A DNA stretch of 64,000 nucleotides from Planctomycetota bacterium (GCA_016197205.1 JACPWG010000111.1:1-64000), one strand, 5' to 3'; numbered from the stretch's first letter, positions 1 to 8,547 are shown. Made by a program: numbers and translations. The notes: a model not told the origin generated them from the letters alone.

Positions 1-52
1 GCTCAAACTGCCGCCGACGTCATGCGAGGCCGACTACGAGGGATCGCTTCGT

Positions 53-73
53 GGGCACGGCAGCGCCGTGCCC
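53..73. repeat. 21-bp palindrome, copy 1
   Basis: Arms GGGCACGGC and GCCGTGCCC flank a 3-base centre. The same arms recur at 14024-14044, 14567-14587 and 52395-52415. The copy at 52395 is identical over a 35-bp context (44-78 against 52386-52420), so this is a dispersed intergenic family rather than a local hairpin. Confidence 0.85.
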
Positions 74-150
74 CTACGGATCGCAGTCGATCGCGAGCGG
101 AGCCGGGTTTCGAACCATGCCCTGAGTCTCGAGTCCGTGGACGGCCCGAG

Positions 151-290
151 TTGAAAATTGAGCCTTGAGTCTTGATTGAGCCTTGAGCATTGAACATTGC
201 GCCTTCGCCTTCGTCTATGGGTTTCGGGCGCGAGCGTCGACCTGGACCTTGAGCTTTTTCTGAGTCTTGAAAATTGAGCATTGAGAATTC
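151..290. repeat. Degenerate TTGA heptamer array
   Basis: Two blocks (about 151-203 and 249-290) are built from successive 7-base units of the form TTGARNN, for example TTGAGCC, TTGAGTC, TTGAGCA and TTGAACA. They stand out as AT-rich against the surrounding sequence. Related blocks lie at about 8618-8669, 13903-13940 and 19803-19830. Confidence 0.7.
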
Positions 291-937
291 CTGTCGCCCC
301 CCTGCTCGTCAAACGAGCGAGTGATTTTCTTACGGGCCCTTAGTCTAGCGGGTGGGGGCCGCGCGCGCAACGTTCATTCGGAGTGGGAGCCGGAGCCGCG
401 CGGCGGCTGGGCTGTGGTGCGACGTGGGGAGGGCAGGGGGGGCGGGCGGGATGGAGAGCTAGAGTGCCGATGTGTCGTGGTGTCTGGATATGCCGACGGC
501 CTCCGCGGAGGCCAGGGGGTAGAACCTCCGGAAGGCCGTCAGCTCGGCGGGCCCTGGTCCACTCAGGACCCCCGATGGACAGTTCGTGTTTCGATCTCCG
601 ACCTCCTTTCCCCGGTTCCGCCGGGCGCAAGGACCGCTCGACAGAAGCTCCATTTCATGCTCAGCTTCAAGCAAAGCCGATGCCGGGCGCGGCGAGCGCA
701 CGGCGGCCCGGTGCGTGTGGACCGCAAGCGCCTGAAGCGCGAGGAGTAAGCGCGGAGCGTGCGGGAGGGAAGTGGCGGCAGCGGGGAGGTGAGGATCGTC
801 CCCGGCAGGGGACACCGCGTGGGACACTGGCGGCGGGTTCTCGGGCCGCGGTGGGGAACGACCGGGGTTCGCGGGGAGTTGACAAGCCGGCGGCGCGCGG
901 CTATCCTGCGCGCCCGCAGCGAGGACGAGCGCCGCGG

Positions 938-2431
938 CTACCGCACGCGGGTGCCGGTGTCGTGCCCGGCGAGGGTCATGCCCTCCGGCCGCTCCGGCAC
1001 GCGACGTCGATTTTCCGCGATGCCGACGATCGCCTGTCGGAAGAGCGGCGCGACGCCGCCCGGGAGCGGAGCCCCGGTGATCTCCGCGCGACAGAGCAGA
1101 TCGCGCACGTCCCAGATGAGTCGGTCGAGGTCGGCGCCGCTGAAGTTGTCGGTAGCGCCGACGACCTGGTCGAACTCCTCCGCCGTGACGCGGATCGGAG
1201 TCCCTGCGATGCGGTCCATCAGGATCTCGCGGCGCGTGCGCGTGTCCGGGATCCGCGTCTCCACCCACAGCTCGAGGCGTCCGGAACGCACGAGCGCGGG
1301 CGGAAGCTGGCGCACGTCGGAGGCGGTGAGGACGACGCAGACAGGACGGGCCGCGTCGCCGTGCAGCCCGTCCATTTCCGACAACAGGTACCGCGAGATC
1401 CCGACGTCCATGCGCGAGGAGCGCGCCGCCAGGAGCGTGTCGGCGTCGTCCACGAACACCACCGACGGCGCGGACTCGCGCGCGGTTTCGAAGATGTCCC
1501 GTACGGTCTGCAAGTAGTCCGGGGTCTGGGGGACGAGCGCGCCGTCGATGAGGAAGAACTTCCCGCGGAGCCGGTGCGCGAGGATGCGGCCCAGCGTGGT
1601 CTTACCGGTGCCCGACGGCCCGTGGATGAGGGCCCCCTTTTTCGGGCGCAGGCCGTACTTCCGGACGGTCGGATGCTCCGACAGCGGGAGCAGGAGATGC
1701 GTTTCCAGCGTCTCGGCCAGGGCCTCGATGCCTTTGAGCGCGGAGAAGTCGAGCGCGGGCACGCGACCCGGGCCCACCAGCGGCGCGATACGGAACTGCC
1801 GCAGGCACTCGAGGACGGTCTCGGTGGTGACGTTGCGCTCGCGGGCGAGACGGTTGCAGGCGATCTTCGCCTGGTGCGCGTTGAGCCGCGGGGAGAAGCG
1901 GAGGATCTTGTCGAAATCGAGCCCGCGCGAGCGCTCGTCCGGGAGCAGGTTCGCGAAGAGGATCTGCAGGTCCTCGGCGCCGAAGCGATCGATGCGGGCG
2001 AAGGCCGTGCGGTTCTGGAGCGACAGGGGGAGCGCGTGCTCGAGAGCGAGGACCATGGGGTGGTGCAGCTCTTCGGCGAGGTCGCCGAGGGCGCCGAAGA
2101 CCAGTTCGAAAAAGTCGTGACGCGGATTCAGCCGGCTGCCGGAGACCGAGAGGAGGGCGTCGACGTTGTCGACGAAGACGCAGTCCTCCCCCTGCAGCGC
2201 CTCGCGGACGCGCTCATACACGGCCTCGTCGAACTGGAGGGCGTCGCGCCGGCCGGCGGCCTCGACGAAGTCCGAAAGGCGGAGAATCGTGCCGCCGGAG
2301 ACCTCGCTGAATTGTTTGAGGATGGAGGTCTTTCCCGTGCCGCGGCCGCCCCAGAGGGTGACGAGGCTGGAGTACTCCATGCCTCGCGTGAGCCCTTCGT
2401 AGGCCCGCTTTTGCGCTGGTGTGAGTTCCAT
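938..2431 (-). CDS. Tandem AAA ATPase (two nucleotide-binding modules)
   Basis: The 497-residue protein carries two P-loop modules. The first has Walker A GGRGTGKTS (28-36) and a Walker B-like CVFVDNVD (84-91). The second is a clear classical AAA module with Walker A GPSGTGKTT (271-279), Walker B VVFVDDAD (324-331), a sensor-1 region (LTAS, about 368-371) and arginine-finger-type residues (R382 and R385 in VRSGR). The second module resembles the Cdc48/VAT/ARC group, but there is no Cdc48-type N domain. The first module is more divergent and looks like a general NTPase. The gene is divergent from the symporter gene, with only 39 bp between the start codons. Its substrate is not apparent; an ATP-driven remodelling or unfolding role is inferred from the family. 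The C-terminal tail is rich in Arg and Pro. Confidence 0.85.
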   Translation of the reverse strand: MELTPAQKRAYEGLTRGMEYSSLVTLWGGRGTGKTSILKQFSEVSGGTILRLSDFVEAAGRRDALQFDEAVYERVREALQGEDCVFVDNVDALLSVSGSRLNPRHDFFELVFGALGDLAEELHHPMVLALEHALPLSLQNRTAFARIDRFGAEDLQILFANLLPDERSRGLDFDKILRFSPRLNAHQAKIACNRLARERNVTTETVLECLRQFRIAPLVGPGRVPALDFSALKGIEALAETLETHLLLPLSEHPTVRKYGLRPKKGALIHGPSGTGKTTLGRILAHRLRGKFFLIDGALVPQTPDYLQTVRDIFETARESAPSVVFVDDADTLLAARSSRMDVGISRYLLSEMDGLHGDAARPVCVVLTASDVRQLPPALVRSGRLELWVETRIPDTRTRREILMDRIAGTPIRVTAEEFDQVVGATDNFSGADLDRLIWDVRDLLCRAEITGAPLPGGVAPLFRQAIVGIAENRRRVPERPEGMTLAGHDTGTRVR

Positions 2432-2470
2432 GGCGCGTTTTCGTCCTTGCTGTCAGCCTGAGGAGGGCCG

Positions 2471-4330
2471 GTGACCGGAGCCGATTGGTTCGTCGTCCTG
2501 GGCTACCTGGGGGCGTCGCTCGCGGCCGGCCTCTGGCTGGCGCGCCGCGGGGCGAAGAGCATGACGGATTTCTTCGTGAGCGGTCGCCGGCTCCCCTGGT
2601 GGCTGGCCGGCGCCTCCATGGCGGCGACGACGTTCAGCGTGGACACGCCCCTGTACGTCTGCGGCGTCGTGGCCTCGCGCGGGATCGTCGGGAACTGGGA
2701 GTGGTGGTCCCTCGCGCCCATGCACATGATCCTGGTCTACGTTTTCGCCCGGCTCTGGCGCCGGGCCGAAGTGGTCACCGACGCCGAACTCATCGAACTC
2801 CGCTACGGCGGACCGGCGGCCGCGCTCCTGCGGGGGCTGCGTGCCTTTCTTTTCGCCGTGCCCGTCAACGCCATCGGCATGGGGTACGGGATGCTCGCCA
2901 TGGCGAAAGTGGCGGCGGCCCTCGACCTGGTGCCCGACCTTGGCCTCGGCGCGGACCAGAACAAGTTCGCGGTCGTGATCGGGATCTCGGTGCTGACCCT
3001 TGCCTACGCCGGCGTCGCCGGGCTCTGGGGCGTCGTCGCGACCGATTTTTTCCAGCTCCTTCTGGCGCTCGTGGGCGCGGTGATCGTCGCCGTTTATGCG
3101 GTTTCCGACGCCGGCGGCCTCGAGTCCCTTCGCCGCGCGCTCGTGGAAAGAGGCGCCGACGCGCGACTCGACTTCCTGCCCTCGTTCGAGGACGCAAGCG
3201 GCGGCGCGGGCCGGATCTCCTGGTGGATGTTTGCGGCCTACCTCAGCATTCAATGGTGGTCCTTCCGCCGCTCGGACGGGGGCGGCGAGTTCATCCAGCG
3301 CCTGTCGGCTTGCCGCTCGGAGGAAGACGCCGAGAAGGCCGCGTGGCTCTTCAACCTCGTCCACTACGTGATCCGCACCTGGCCATGGATCGTCGTCGGC
3401 CTCGCGTCGATCGTGCTCTTTCCCGAGCTCCTCGCCCCGGGACAGGATCCGGAGTTAGGCTACCCGCAACTCATGAAGCGCTATCTGCCCTCCGGACTCC
3501 TCGGGCTCGTCGTCGCCTCGCTCCTGGCAGCCTACATGTCGACCGTGTCGACGCAGATCAACTGGGGGGCGAGCTACGTCGCGAACGACCTGTACGGCCG
3601 GTTCCTCGCGCCCGGGGCCTCCCAGGCCCGGCTCGTCGCCGTCGGCCGGATCGCCTCGGTCGTGCTGACGGCGCTGGCCTGCGTCGTAGCGATGACCTCG
3701 AAAAGCGTCCTGGATCTGTTCCGGCTGGTCCTCCTCATTGGGACCGGGCAGGGGGCCGTGCTGATCCTGCGCTGGTTCTGGTCGCGCATCAACGCCTGGG
3801 CCGAGGTCACCAGCCTCGTGGTCGGCTTCTCGGTCGCGATTTCCCTGAAACTGCTCCCGCTTGCGTATGGGCCCACAGAAAAACCGCCTTCGTTTTTGAT
3901 CGGACCCAACCGGTTCGCCGCCGAACTGGCGATCACGACCTTCGTGACCGGCGCCGCCTGGCTCCTCGTGCTCTGGCTGACGCCGCCGGAGTCGGACGCC
4001 ACCCTCGACGCCTTCTACCGGCGGACGCGCCCCGGAGGACCGGGATGGCGGCGGCAGCGGGAGCGCACGGGCCTCGCGCCCGCGCAGGACCTCGGTCTCG
4101 ACCTGCTTGCGAGCGTCCTCGCCACCGCGTGCCTGCTGGGGACGATGTTCGCCGTCGGCGCGCTGCTGCTCGGCTTCTGGAAGGTCCTCGCCGCGAACAC
4201 GGCGCTGGCGGTCGCGGCAGGCGTCCTGTTGGCGGTCGTCCGTGCCCGGACCCGGGCCCAGGCGCGCGCAAGCGCCGCGAGCGGGGGAGTCGCTACGGGG
4301 TTGGGGACGCCGCCTGAGGCCGCACGATAG
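2471..4330 (+). CDS. Sodium:solute symporter (SSS) family transporter
   Basis: This 619-residue protein has many hydrophobic helices from residue 1 onward and the SSS/SGLT signature layout. The N-terminal segment (MTGADWFVVLGYLGASLAAG) is followed by a K-S-M-x-D-F-F-V-S-G-R-R-L-P-W-W-L-A-G motif near residues 30-50, typical of Na+-coupled transporters with a LeuT fold. About 12-14 membrane spans can be drawn, and the end is a basic cytoplasmic tail. Translation starts at a GTG preceded by a GAGGAGGG ribosome site. The substrate (sugar, proline, acetate or similar) cannot be read from the sequence. The gene diverges from the AAA ATPase gene, but I see no functional link. Confidence 0.9.
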   Translation: MTGADWFVVLGYLGASLAAGLWLARRGAKSMTDFFVSGRRLPWWLAGASMAATTFSVDTPLYVCGVVASRGIVGNWEWWSLAPMHMILVYVFARLWRRAEVVTDAELIELRYGGPAAALLRGLRAFLFAVPVNAIGMGYGMLAMAKVAAALDLVPDLGLGADQNKFAVVIGISVLTLAYAGVAGLWGVVATDFFQLLLALVGAVIVAVYAVSDAGGLESLRRALVERGADARLDFLPSFEDASGGAGRISWWMFAAYLSIQWWSFRRSDGGGEFIQRLSACRSEEDAEKAAWLFNLVHYVIRTWPWIVVGLASIVLFPELLAPGQDPELGYPQLMKRYLPSGLLGLVVASLLAAYMSTVSTQINWGASYVANDLYGRFLAPGASQARLVAVGRIASVVLTALACVVAMTSKSVLDLFRLVLLIGTGQGAVLILRWFWSRINAWAEVTSLVVGFSVAISLKLLPLAYGPTEKPPSFLIGPNRFAAELAITTFVTGAAWLLVLWLTPPESDATLDAFYRRTRPGGPGWRRQRERTGLAPAQDLGLDLLASVLATACLLGTMFAVGALLLGFWKVLAANTALAVAAGVLLAVVRARTRAQARASAASGGVATGLGTPPEAAR

Positions 4331-4440
4331 CAGATGGAGTCCCGGGCCGTCAAGAGCCGCGGCCTCGACGCCTTTGGGGCGGGGCCTGGGCCGGAGGGGG
4401 AGCGGGGGCGGGGGCGGGCAGGAGGGGCGACGCGGTCTGC

Positions 4441-4469
4441 TTGACAGCGCCCGCGGCGTCCGATATTGT
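4441..4469 (+). promoter_or_regulatory. Sigma70-type promoter of tkt
   Basis: TTGACA (4441-4446), a 17-base spacer and TATTGT (4464-4469) would start transcription near 4476, about 58 bases before the transketolase start codon. Confidence 0.7.
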
Positions 4470-4533
4470 ACGCGCTTCCCTGTCGATCCCCCGCTCGAGG
4501 CCATGCGTCCCCTTCCCTCATGAGGAGCCGCAC

Positions 4534-6423
4534 GTGGGTGACTTGACCCCCGAGGAACTGAAGCATCTCCGCGCCCGCGCCGCACGCTTGCGCATCCACT
4601 CCATCCGCGCCACGACCGAGGCCGGCTCGGGCCATCCCACCACGTGCCTTTCCGCGGCGGACCTCGCCGCCGTGCTTTTTTTTCGGGAGCTGCGCTGCGA
4701 CCCCGCGCGCCCCGAGCACCCGGCGAATGACCGCGTGATTTTCAGCAAGGGACACGCCGCCCCGCTGCTGTACGCCGCGTGGGCCGAGCTGGGGGCGTTT
4801 CCGGAGGAGCGACTGCTCACGCTGCGCAGGTTCGACTCGGAGCTGGAGGGGCACCCGACGCCGCGCTTCCGCTGGAGCGACGCCGCGACCGGCTCCCTCG
4901 GGCAGGGGCTGTCGATCGGGCTGGGGATGGCGCTCGCGGCGAAGCGGCATTTACACGCGCCGTATCGGGTCTACGTCCTGCAAGGGGACGGCGAGAGCGC
5001 GGAAGGTTCGGTCTGGGAGGCGGCGAATCTCGCGGCCCTGAACGGCCTCGACAACCTGGTCGCGCTCGTCGACGTGAACGCGATGGGCCAGAGCCAGCGG
5101 ACGGGGTTCGGCCACGACACGGGGGTCTACCGCCGGCGCTTCGAGTCGTTCGGCTGGGCCGCGGTGGAGATCGACGGTCACGACCTGGCAGCGATCCACT
5201 GGGCCTTCGAACAGGCGCGCGCGATCCACGGGCGGCCGACGGCGATCATTGCGCGGACGCACAAGGGGCACGGCGTGACGTTCTTGTCCGACAAGGACGG
5301 CTGGCACGGCAAGCCGCTCTCGCGCGACGAGCGGGATCGGGCCCTCGCCGAGCTGTCAGCCGACGCGCTCGCGCTGCCCCCGCACGTGCCCCCGGCCCCC
5401 GCGGCGTACGCGCCGCCGCCCGCCGAGCGGAGCGGCCCGCCGGCGGCCCCGGACTACGCGCCCGGCCAGTCGGTCGCGACGCGCGAAGCTTACGGCACCG
5501 CCCTGGTTAAGCTGGGCCAGGTGGAGCCGCGCGTGATCGTCCTGGACGGCGATACGAAGAACTCCACGTTTTCGGAGCGTTTCCTGAAGGCGTTCCCCGA
5601 CCGCTTCGTGGAGTCGTTCATCGCGGAACAGAACATGGTCGGCGTCGCGGTCGGCCTGGCCGCGCGCGGGCTCGTCCCCTTCGCCTCCACCTTTGCGACT
5701 TTTTTTTCGCGAGCGGTGGACCAGCTTCGGATGGCGGCGATCGGCGGGGCCAACGTGAAGCTGGCCGGCTCGCACTGCGGCGTATCGATCGGGGAGGACG
5801 GCAGCTCGCAGATGGGGCTCGAGGACCTCGCGATCTTCCGGGCGCTTCCGGGTTCGGCGGTGCTCTACCCGTCGGACGCGGTCTCGTGCGAGCGTCTCGT
5901 CGACGAGGCGTCCCGGTTCCGGGGGATCGCTTACCTGCGACTCAACCGCCCGAAGACGCCGGTGCTGTACGACGCCCGGGAGTCCTTTCCCCTCGGCGGG
6001 TGCAAGGTGCACGGCGCGGGTCCGAACGATTTGCTGACGATCGTCGCCGCGGGGGTGACCCTGCACGAGGCGCTGAAGGCGCGCGCGGCGCTGGCGGCGG
6101 AAGGCGTGCGGGTCCGGGTCGTGGATGCGTACTCGGTGAAGCCGCTGGATCGGGCGACGCTCCTGGCGTGCGCGCGTGAGACGGGCGGGCTGGTGCTGAC
6201 GGTGGAGGACCACTATCCGGCGGGCGGCCTGGGCGAGGCCGTGGCGGGGGAGCTGGCGAGCGAAGGGATCCGGGTGGTGTCGCTCGCCGTCCGCGAAATG
6301 CCGCGTTCGGGCAAGCCCGAGGAGCTGCTCGAGGCGTACGGCCTCAGCGCCGCGCGGATCGCCGCACGCGTGCGCGAGTGCGCCGCCGCCCGCTCCCGGA
6401 AGGAGCCGGTCGGCGTAGCGTAA
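4534..6423 (+). CDS. tkt: Transketolase
   Basis: The 629-residue protein transfers two-carbon ketol units between sugar phosphates, using thiamine diphosphate, in the pentose phosphate pathway. Visible hallmarks are GSGHP (31-35), the thiamine diphosphate motif beginning GDGESAEG (151-158) and ending at N182, and the catalytic glutamate E365 in FIAEQNM. The pyrimidine-binding and C-terminal domains follow. I chose the GTG at 4534 because GAGGAG lies 6-7 bases upstream. The open frame extends further 5', but that part overlaps the promoter. A Pro/Ala-rich linker near residues 283-312 joins the two halves. At about 630 residues it is a little shorter than the roughly 660-residue E. coli enzyme, as in many other bacteria. 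Confidence 0.95.
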   Translation: MGDLTPEELKHLRARAARLRIHSIRATTEAGSGHPTTCLSAADLAAVLFFRELRCDPARPEHPANDRVIFSKGHAAPLLYAAWAELGAFPEERLLTLRRFDSELEGHPTPRFRWSDAATGSLGQGLSIGLGMALAAKRHLHAPYRVYVLQGDGESAEGSVWEAANLAALNGLDNLVALVDVNAMGQSQRTGFGHDTGVYRRRFESFGWAAVEIDGHDLAAIHWAFEQARAIHGRPTAIIARTHKGHGVTFLSDKDGWHGKPLSRDERDRALAELSADALALPPHVPPAPAAYAPPPAERSGPPAAPDYAPGQSVATREAYGTALVKLGQVEPRVIVLDGDTKNSTFSERFLKAFPDRFVESFIAEQNMVGVAVGLAARGLVPFASTFATFFSRAVDQLRMAAIGGANVKLAGSHCGVSIGEDGSSQMGLEDLAIFRALPGSAVLYPSDAVSCERLVDEASRFRGIAYLRLNRPKTPVLYDARESFPLGGCKVHGAGPNDLLTIVAAGVTLHEALKARAALAAEGVRVRVVDAYSVKPLDRATLLACARETGGLVLTVEDHYPAGGLGEAVAGELASEGIRVVSLAVREMPRSGKPEELLEAYGLSAARIAARVRECAAARSRKEPVGVA

Positions 6424-6513
6424 CGACTTGGCCCATGCTCCCCCCTCTCCCGCGTAGCGGAGGGGGCCGGGGTGGGGGCGGTTCGACGGCTACAGTATCC
6501 GTGCGACGGGCTG

Positions 6514-6687
6514 CTAGTCTTTGGATTCACCCTCGGAGCTGCCGAAGCCGACCTGCTTGATGAACCAGCGCCGGAAGTCTTCCCAGCAGCTCTTGCAGAC
6601 GTAATGGACTTTGCCGTCGAACTTTACGAACTGGTGCGTGGGGATGCTCTCCGCTCGATCGCACCTTGTGCACTTGAGGGTATCCAT
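6514..6687 (-). CDS. Small zinc-ribbon protein
   Basis: A 57-residue open frame begins MDTLKCTRC and carries two CxxC pairs, C6/C9 and C31/C34, spaced as in treble-clef or zinc-ribbon knuckles. The middle (HQFVKFDGKVHYVC) resembles small proteins that present one zinc site. A weak GGGAAG ribosome site lies about 10 bases upstream. The gene stands alone between tkt and the Cdd1-type gene, facing the end of tkt. The function is unknown. The paired cysteines and lack of low-complexity sequence make chance coding unlikely despite the short length. Confidence 0.7.
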   Translation of the reverse strand: MDTLKCTRCDRAESIPTHQFVKFDGKVHYVCKSCWEDFRRWFIKQVGFGSSEGESKD

Positions 6688-6840
6688 GGCGAGTGTCGCT
6701 TCCCAAGAGCCCGGTCATCCGACCGACCTCCCCCTGTCTCCTGTAGTACTCTAACGGCTTCGACGCTGAAACGTTCCCGTTCTCATGCATAATAATTTGT
6801 TAGTTTCGAAAATTGCTCGCCGTCAAGCGGAGGGCCGATC

Positions 6841-7215
6841 ATGAAGAAGCGCGCCGAGGAGGCGGGAGCGACGGCGAGCGCGGACGTGACCGCGAGGAAG
6901 CGCCTGCTCCAACTCCCGAACGTGGGGCCGGCGACGGCCGGGGATCTGTTGCGTCTCGGCATCACCCGGAAGGAGGAGCTGGCGGGTCGCGATCCGGACA
7001 GGCTGTACGACGCGCTGTGCCGGATCGACGGCGCGCCCCACGACGTGTGCCTCCGCGACGTCTTCGCGGCGCTCGTGGCCTTTGCGAACGGCGGCCCGGC
7101 GCTGCCTTGGTGGAGCTTCAGCGCGGAGCGGAAGGCAAGGGAGGCCGCGGCAAGCAAGTCGGCGGCGAAGACGGCCGACCGGCGAGGCCGAGCGCAGGTC
7201 CGAAAAAAAAGGTGA
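6841..7215 (+). CDS. Cdd1-type helix-hairpin-helix protein
   Basis: The 124-residue protein matches the 'pathogenicity locus' Cdd1 family layout. It has the helix-hairpin-helix core LPNVGPATAGDLLRLGI (about residues 24-40), then GRDPDRLYDALC, then a D-V-C-x-R-D-V-F segment and the FANGGPALPWW motif near 81-91. Despite the family name, such proteins are widespread in non-pathogens, and the HhH suggests contact with DNA or a nucleoprotein. The tail after about 98 is Ala/Lys/Arg-rich. An AGCGGAGGG ribosome site precedes the ATG by about 6 bases. The upstream gap is AT-rich (6787-6805), so an independent promoter is likely. Confidence 0.85.
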   Translation: MKKRAEEAGATASADVTARKRLLQLPNVGPATAGDLLRLGITRKEELAGRDPDRLYDALCRIDGAPHDVCLRDVFAALVAFANGGPALPWWSFSAERKAREAAASKSAAKTADRRGRAQVRKKR

Positions 7216-7252
7216 TTTGCAAGGGCAGGTTCCCCGCCTTCGGCTCCGCGGC

Positions 7253-7471
7253 TCAAGCCCCCTCCCGATGTCGCCTCGACAGCCATGCCAGACACGAGGA
7301 CGAGAGCGGCGCGCGACGCAGCCGTTGAAGCAGCGGCGCAAGGTCGTAGGGCACGCGGCGGAAGTGCAAGCTTCTCCCCTCCAGGAGCACGTAGCAGGCG
7401 CGCGGATCCCCGTCCCGCGGCAGGCCGACGGAGCCGACGTTCGCGAGCAACGGACCTTCGAGGAGCGTTAC
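7253..7471 (-). pseudogene. 3' remnant of a metallophosphatase (YfcE-like) gene
   Basis: The 72 codons ending at this stop read like the C-terminus of a calcineurin-like phosphoesterase of the YfcE/diadenosine tetraphosphatase-like type. They contain LLANVGSVGLPRDGDPR, then a short beta strand, then FRRVPYDLAPLLQRLR. In intact members this follows the G-H-T-H-x-P motif, and the metal-binding N-terminal half comes earlier. Here everything upstream of about 7500 is unrelated: the frame passes into a dispersed GC-rich repeat (7508-7536) and then antisense through the beta-propeller gene. The piece therefore lacks a start and all metal ligands. I infer a truncated gene whose break point coincides with the repeat. 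Confidence 0.65.
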
Positions 7472-7507
7472 GCGAGGTCGAACGTGGGGGCGGAGGGAGG
7501 CTGTCCC

Positions 7508-7536
7508 GAGGCCGCTCCCTAACGGTCGCGGTTCCG
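7508..7536. repeat. GC-rich dispersed motif, copy 1
   Basis: The core CCGCTCCCTAACGGTCGCGG recurs, with CTC for CTA, at 46114-46140, 50094-50121, 52754-52783 and 53781-53810, always in gaps between genes. Here it abuts the broken metallophosphatase remnant. Confidence 0.8.
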
Positions 7537-7560
7537 TCTGCGGCTTTGCGCGCTTCGCGG

Positions 7561-8547
7561 TCACTTCCCCGCGGGGCTGCCGATGACCTGCACGACGTGC
7601 CCTTCGCGGTCGAGGCGCAGGATGCGCCCCGTCTGACATGCCACGAGGACCCACCCGTCGGACGTGACCACGACGTCGGTCGGCGTGTGTACGGGAGCGG
7701 AGAGTCGCACCAGCGATTTTCGCGCCCCGGCGGCATCCCGGGTCTGGAGCCAGCCCCCTTCCTTTACCTCGTGATGCACGAGGTAGAGCGTTCCTTGCGC
7801 GTCGAACGCGATCCCCGACGCGAACGTCATGTCGGACAACTCGCCGCTCACCGGGCGCGTCGCTTCCAGCTTGCCCTTCGCGTCGAAAAAGTCCACGTCG
7901 CGACAGGTCGTCAACACGCACACGCGCCCGTCGGCGGCGACGGCCGCGCGCGCCATGCCTCTGGTCACGCGCGAGCCGAGGTCGAGCCTGCGCGCCTCCT
8001 TCCCGGTCACGTCGAACAGGCCGATGCGCATCGCCGGCGCGTCGGAGACGTAGAGCATGCCGTCCGGCCCGCTCGCAACGGCCGTCGGATGAACGTCGCT
8101 CCCGTCCGCCCACCGGAGCGGCACTTCCTTCGCCAACTTGCCGTCGAGACCGAACGCGAGGAGGCGGGCACCGGCCTCATAGGTCACGTAGAAGAACCCG
8201 TCCGGACCCTGAGCGGCGTCCGCGGGGAGGAAGTCCGCGTATTGCGGCGCGCGAAAGCTGAGGAGAAGATTGCCGTCCTCGTCGAGCAGGTGGACCGCCC
8301 GCGCCGACACGTCCGTCACCAGCATCCAGCCCTCGGGGGTGAGGTCGAGCGACACGAGGGTGACGAACTCGACCGAGCTCGCCGACACGCGCACCGGTGG
8401 TTTGGCGCGCGGACCCTCGTCCGCGCAGCTCGGGCGCGGCGCGACCGAGGCGGTGAGGAGCAGCACGATGGCGAGCGCGAGGCCGAGCGCGCACGCGCAC
8501 GGGAGCGGATGGGCGGCGGCCGCCGCGCGGGCGAGGGAAGTGACCAT
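7561..8547 (-). CDS. Exported NHL-type beta-propeller protein
   Basis: The 328-residue protein has an N-terminal hydrophobic segment (about 13-37, ALGLALAIVLLLTASVA) that acts as a signal peptide or membrane anchor. Repeating blade units follow, such as GWMLVTDVSARAVHLLDEDG, GFFYVTYEAGARLLAFGLDG and GMLYVSDAPAMRIGLFDVTG. This V-x-D-x-x-x-x-R-I-x-x-F-D-x-x-G pattern is that of NHL propellers, here five to six blades. Such proteins usually bind ligands or scaffold others outside the cytoplasm. No catalytic residues can be assigned. It lies between a broken phosphatase remnant and a MITE-like element, so it is probably monocistronic. Confidence 0.8.
   Translation of the reverse strand: MVTSLARAAAAAHPLPCACALGLALAIVLLLTASVAPRPSCADEGPRAKPPVRVSASSVEFVTLVSLDLTPEGWMLVTDVSARAVHLLDEDGNLLLSFRAPQYADFLPADAAQGPDGFFYVTYEAGARLLAFGLDGKLAKEVPLRWADGSDVHPTAVASGPDGMLYVSDAPAMRIGLFDVTGKEARRLDLGSRVTRGMARAAVAADGRVCVLTTCRDVDFFDAKGKLEATRPVSGELSDMTFASGIAFDAQGTLYLVHHEVKEGGWLQTRDAAGARKSLVRLSAPVHTPTDVVVTSDGWVLVACQTGRILRLDREGHVVQVIGSPAGK

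Larger units (their letters stand above)
1..937. other. Repeat-rich intergenic stretch, no convincing gene
   Basis: I see no gene with family-like sequence here on either strand. The first 320 bases hold a 21-bp palindrome and two arrays of 7-bp TTGA-type units, listed separately. Around 495-539 there is a perfect 16-bp palindrome (GGCCTCCGCGGAGGCC, 498-513) nested inside a wider inverted repeat with arms GACGGCC and GGCCGTC. Long open frames exist on the plus strand, but at this GC content they are expected by chance and they run antisense to the AAA ATPase gene. A structured RNA around 330-900 cannot be excluded by eye. Confidence 0.6.

Noticed and set aside
321..749. Possible small plus-strand gene in the first gap
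   Set aside because: No ribosome site, no recognisable motif, and composition like random GC-rich sequence.
383..2461. Long plus-strand open frame opposite the AAA ATPase
   Set aside because: Its translation is Arg/Gly/Ala-rich with no family-like motifs, and it is the shadow of a gene with two clear Walker motifs on the other strand.
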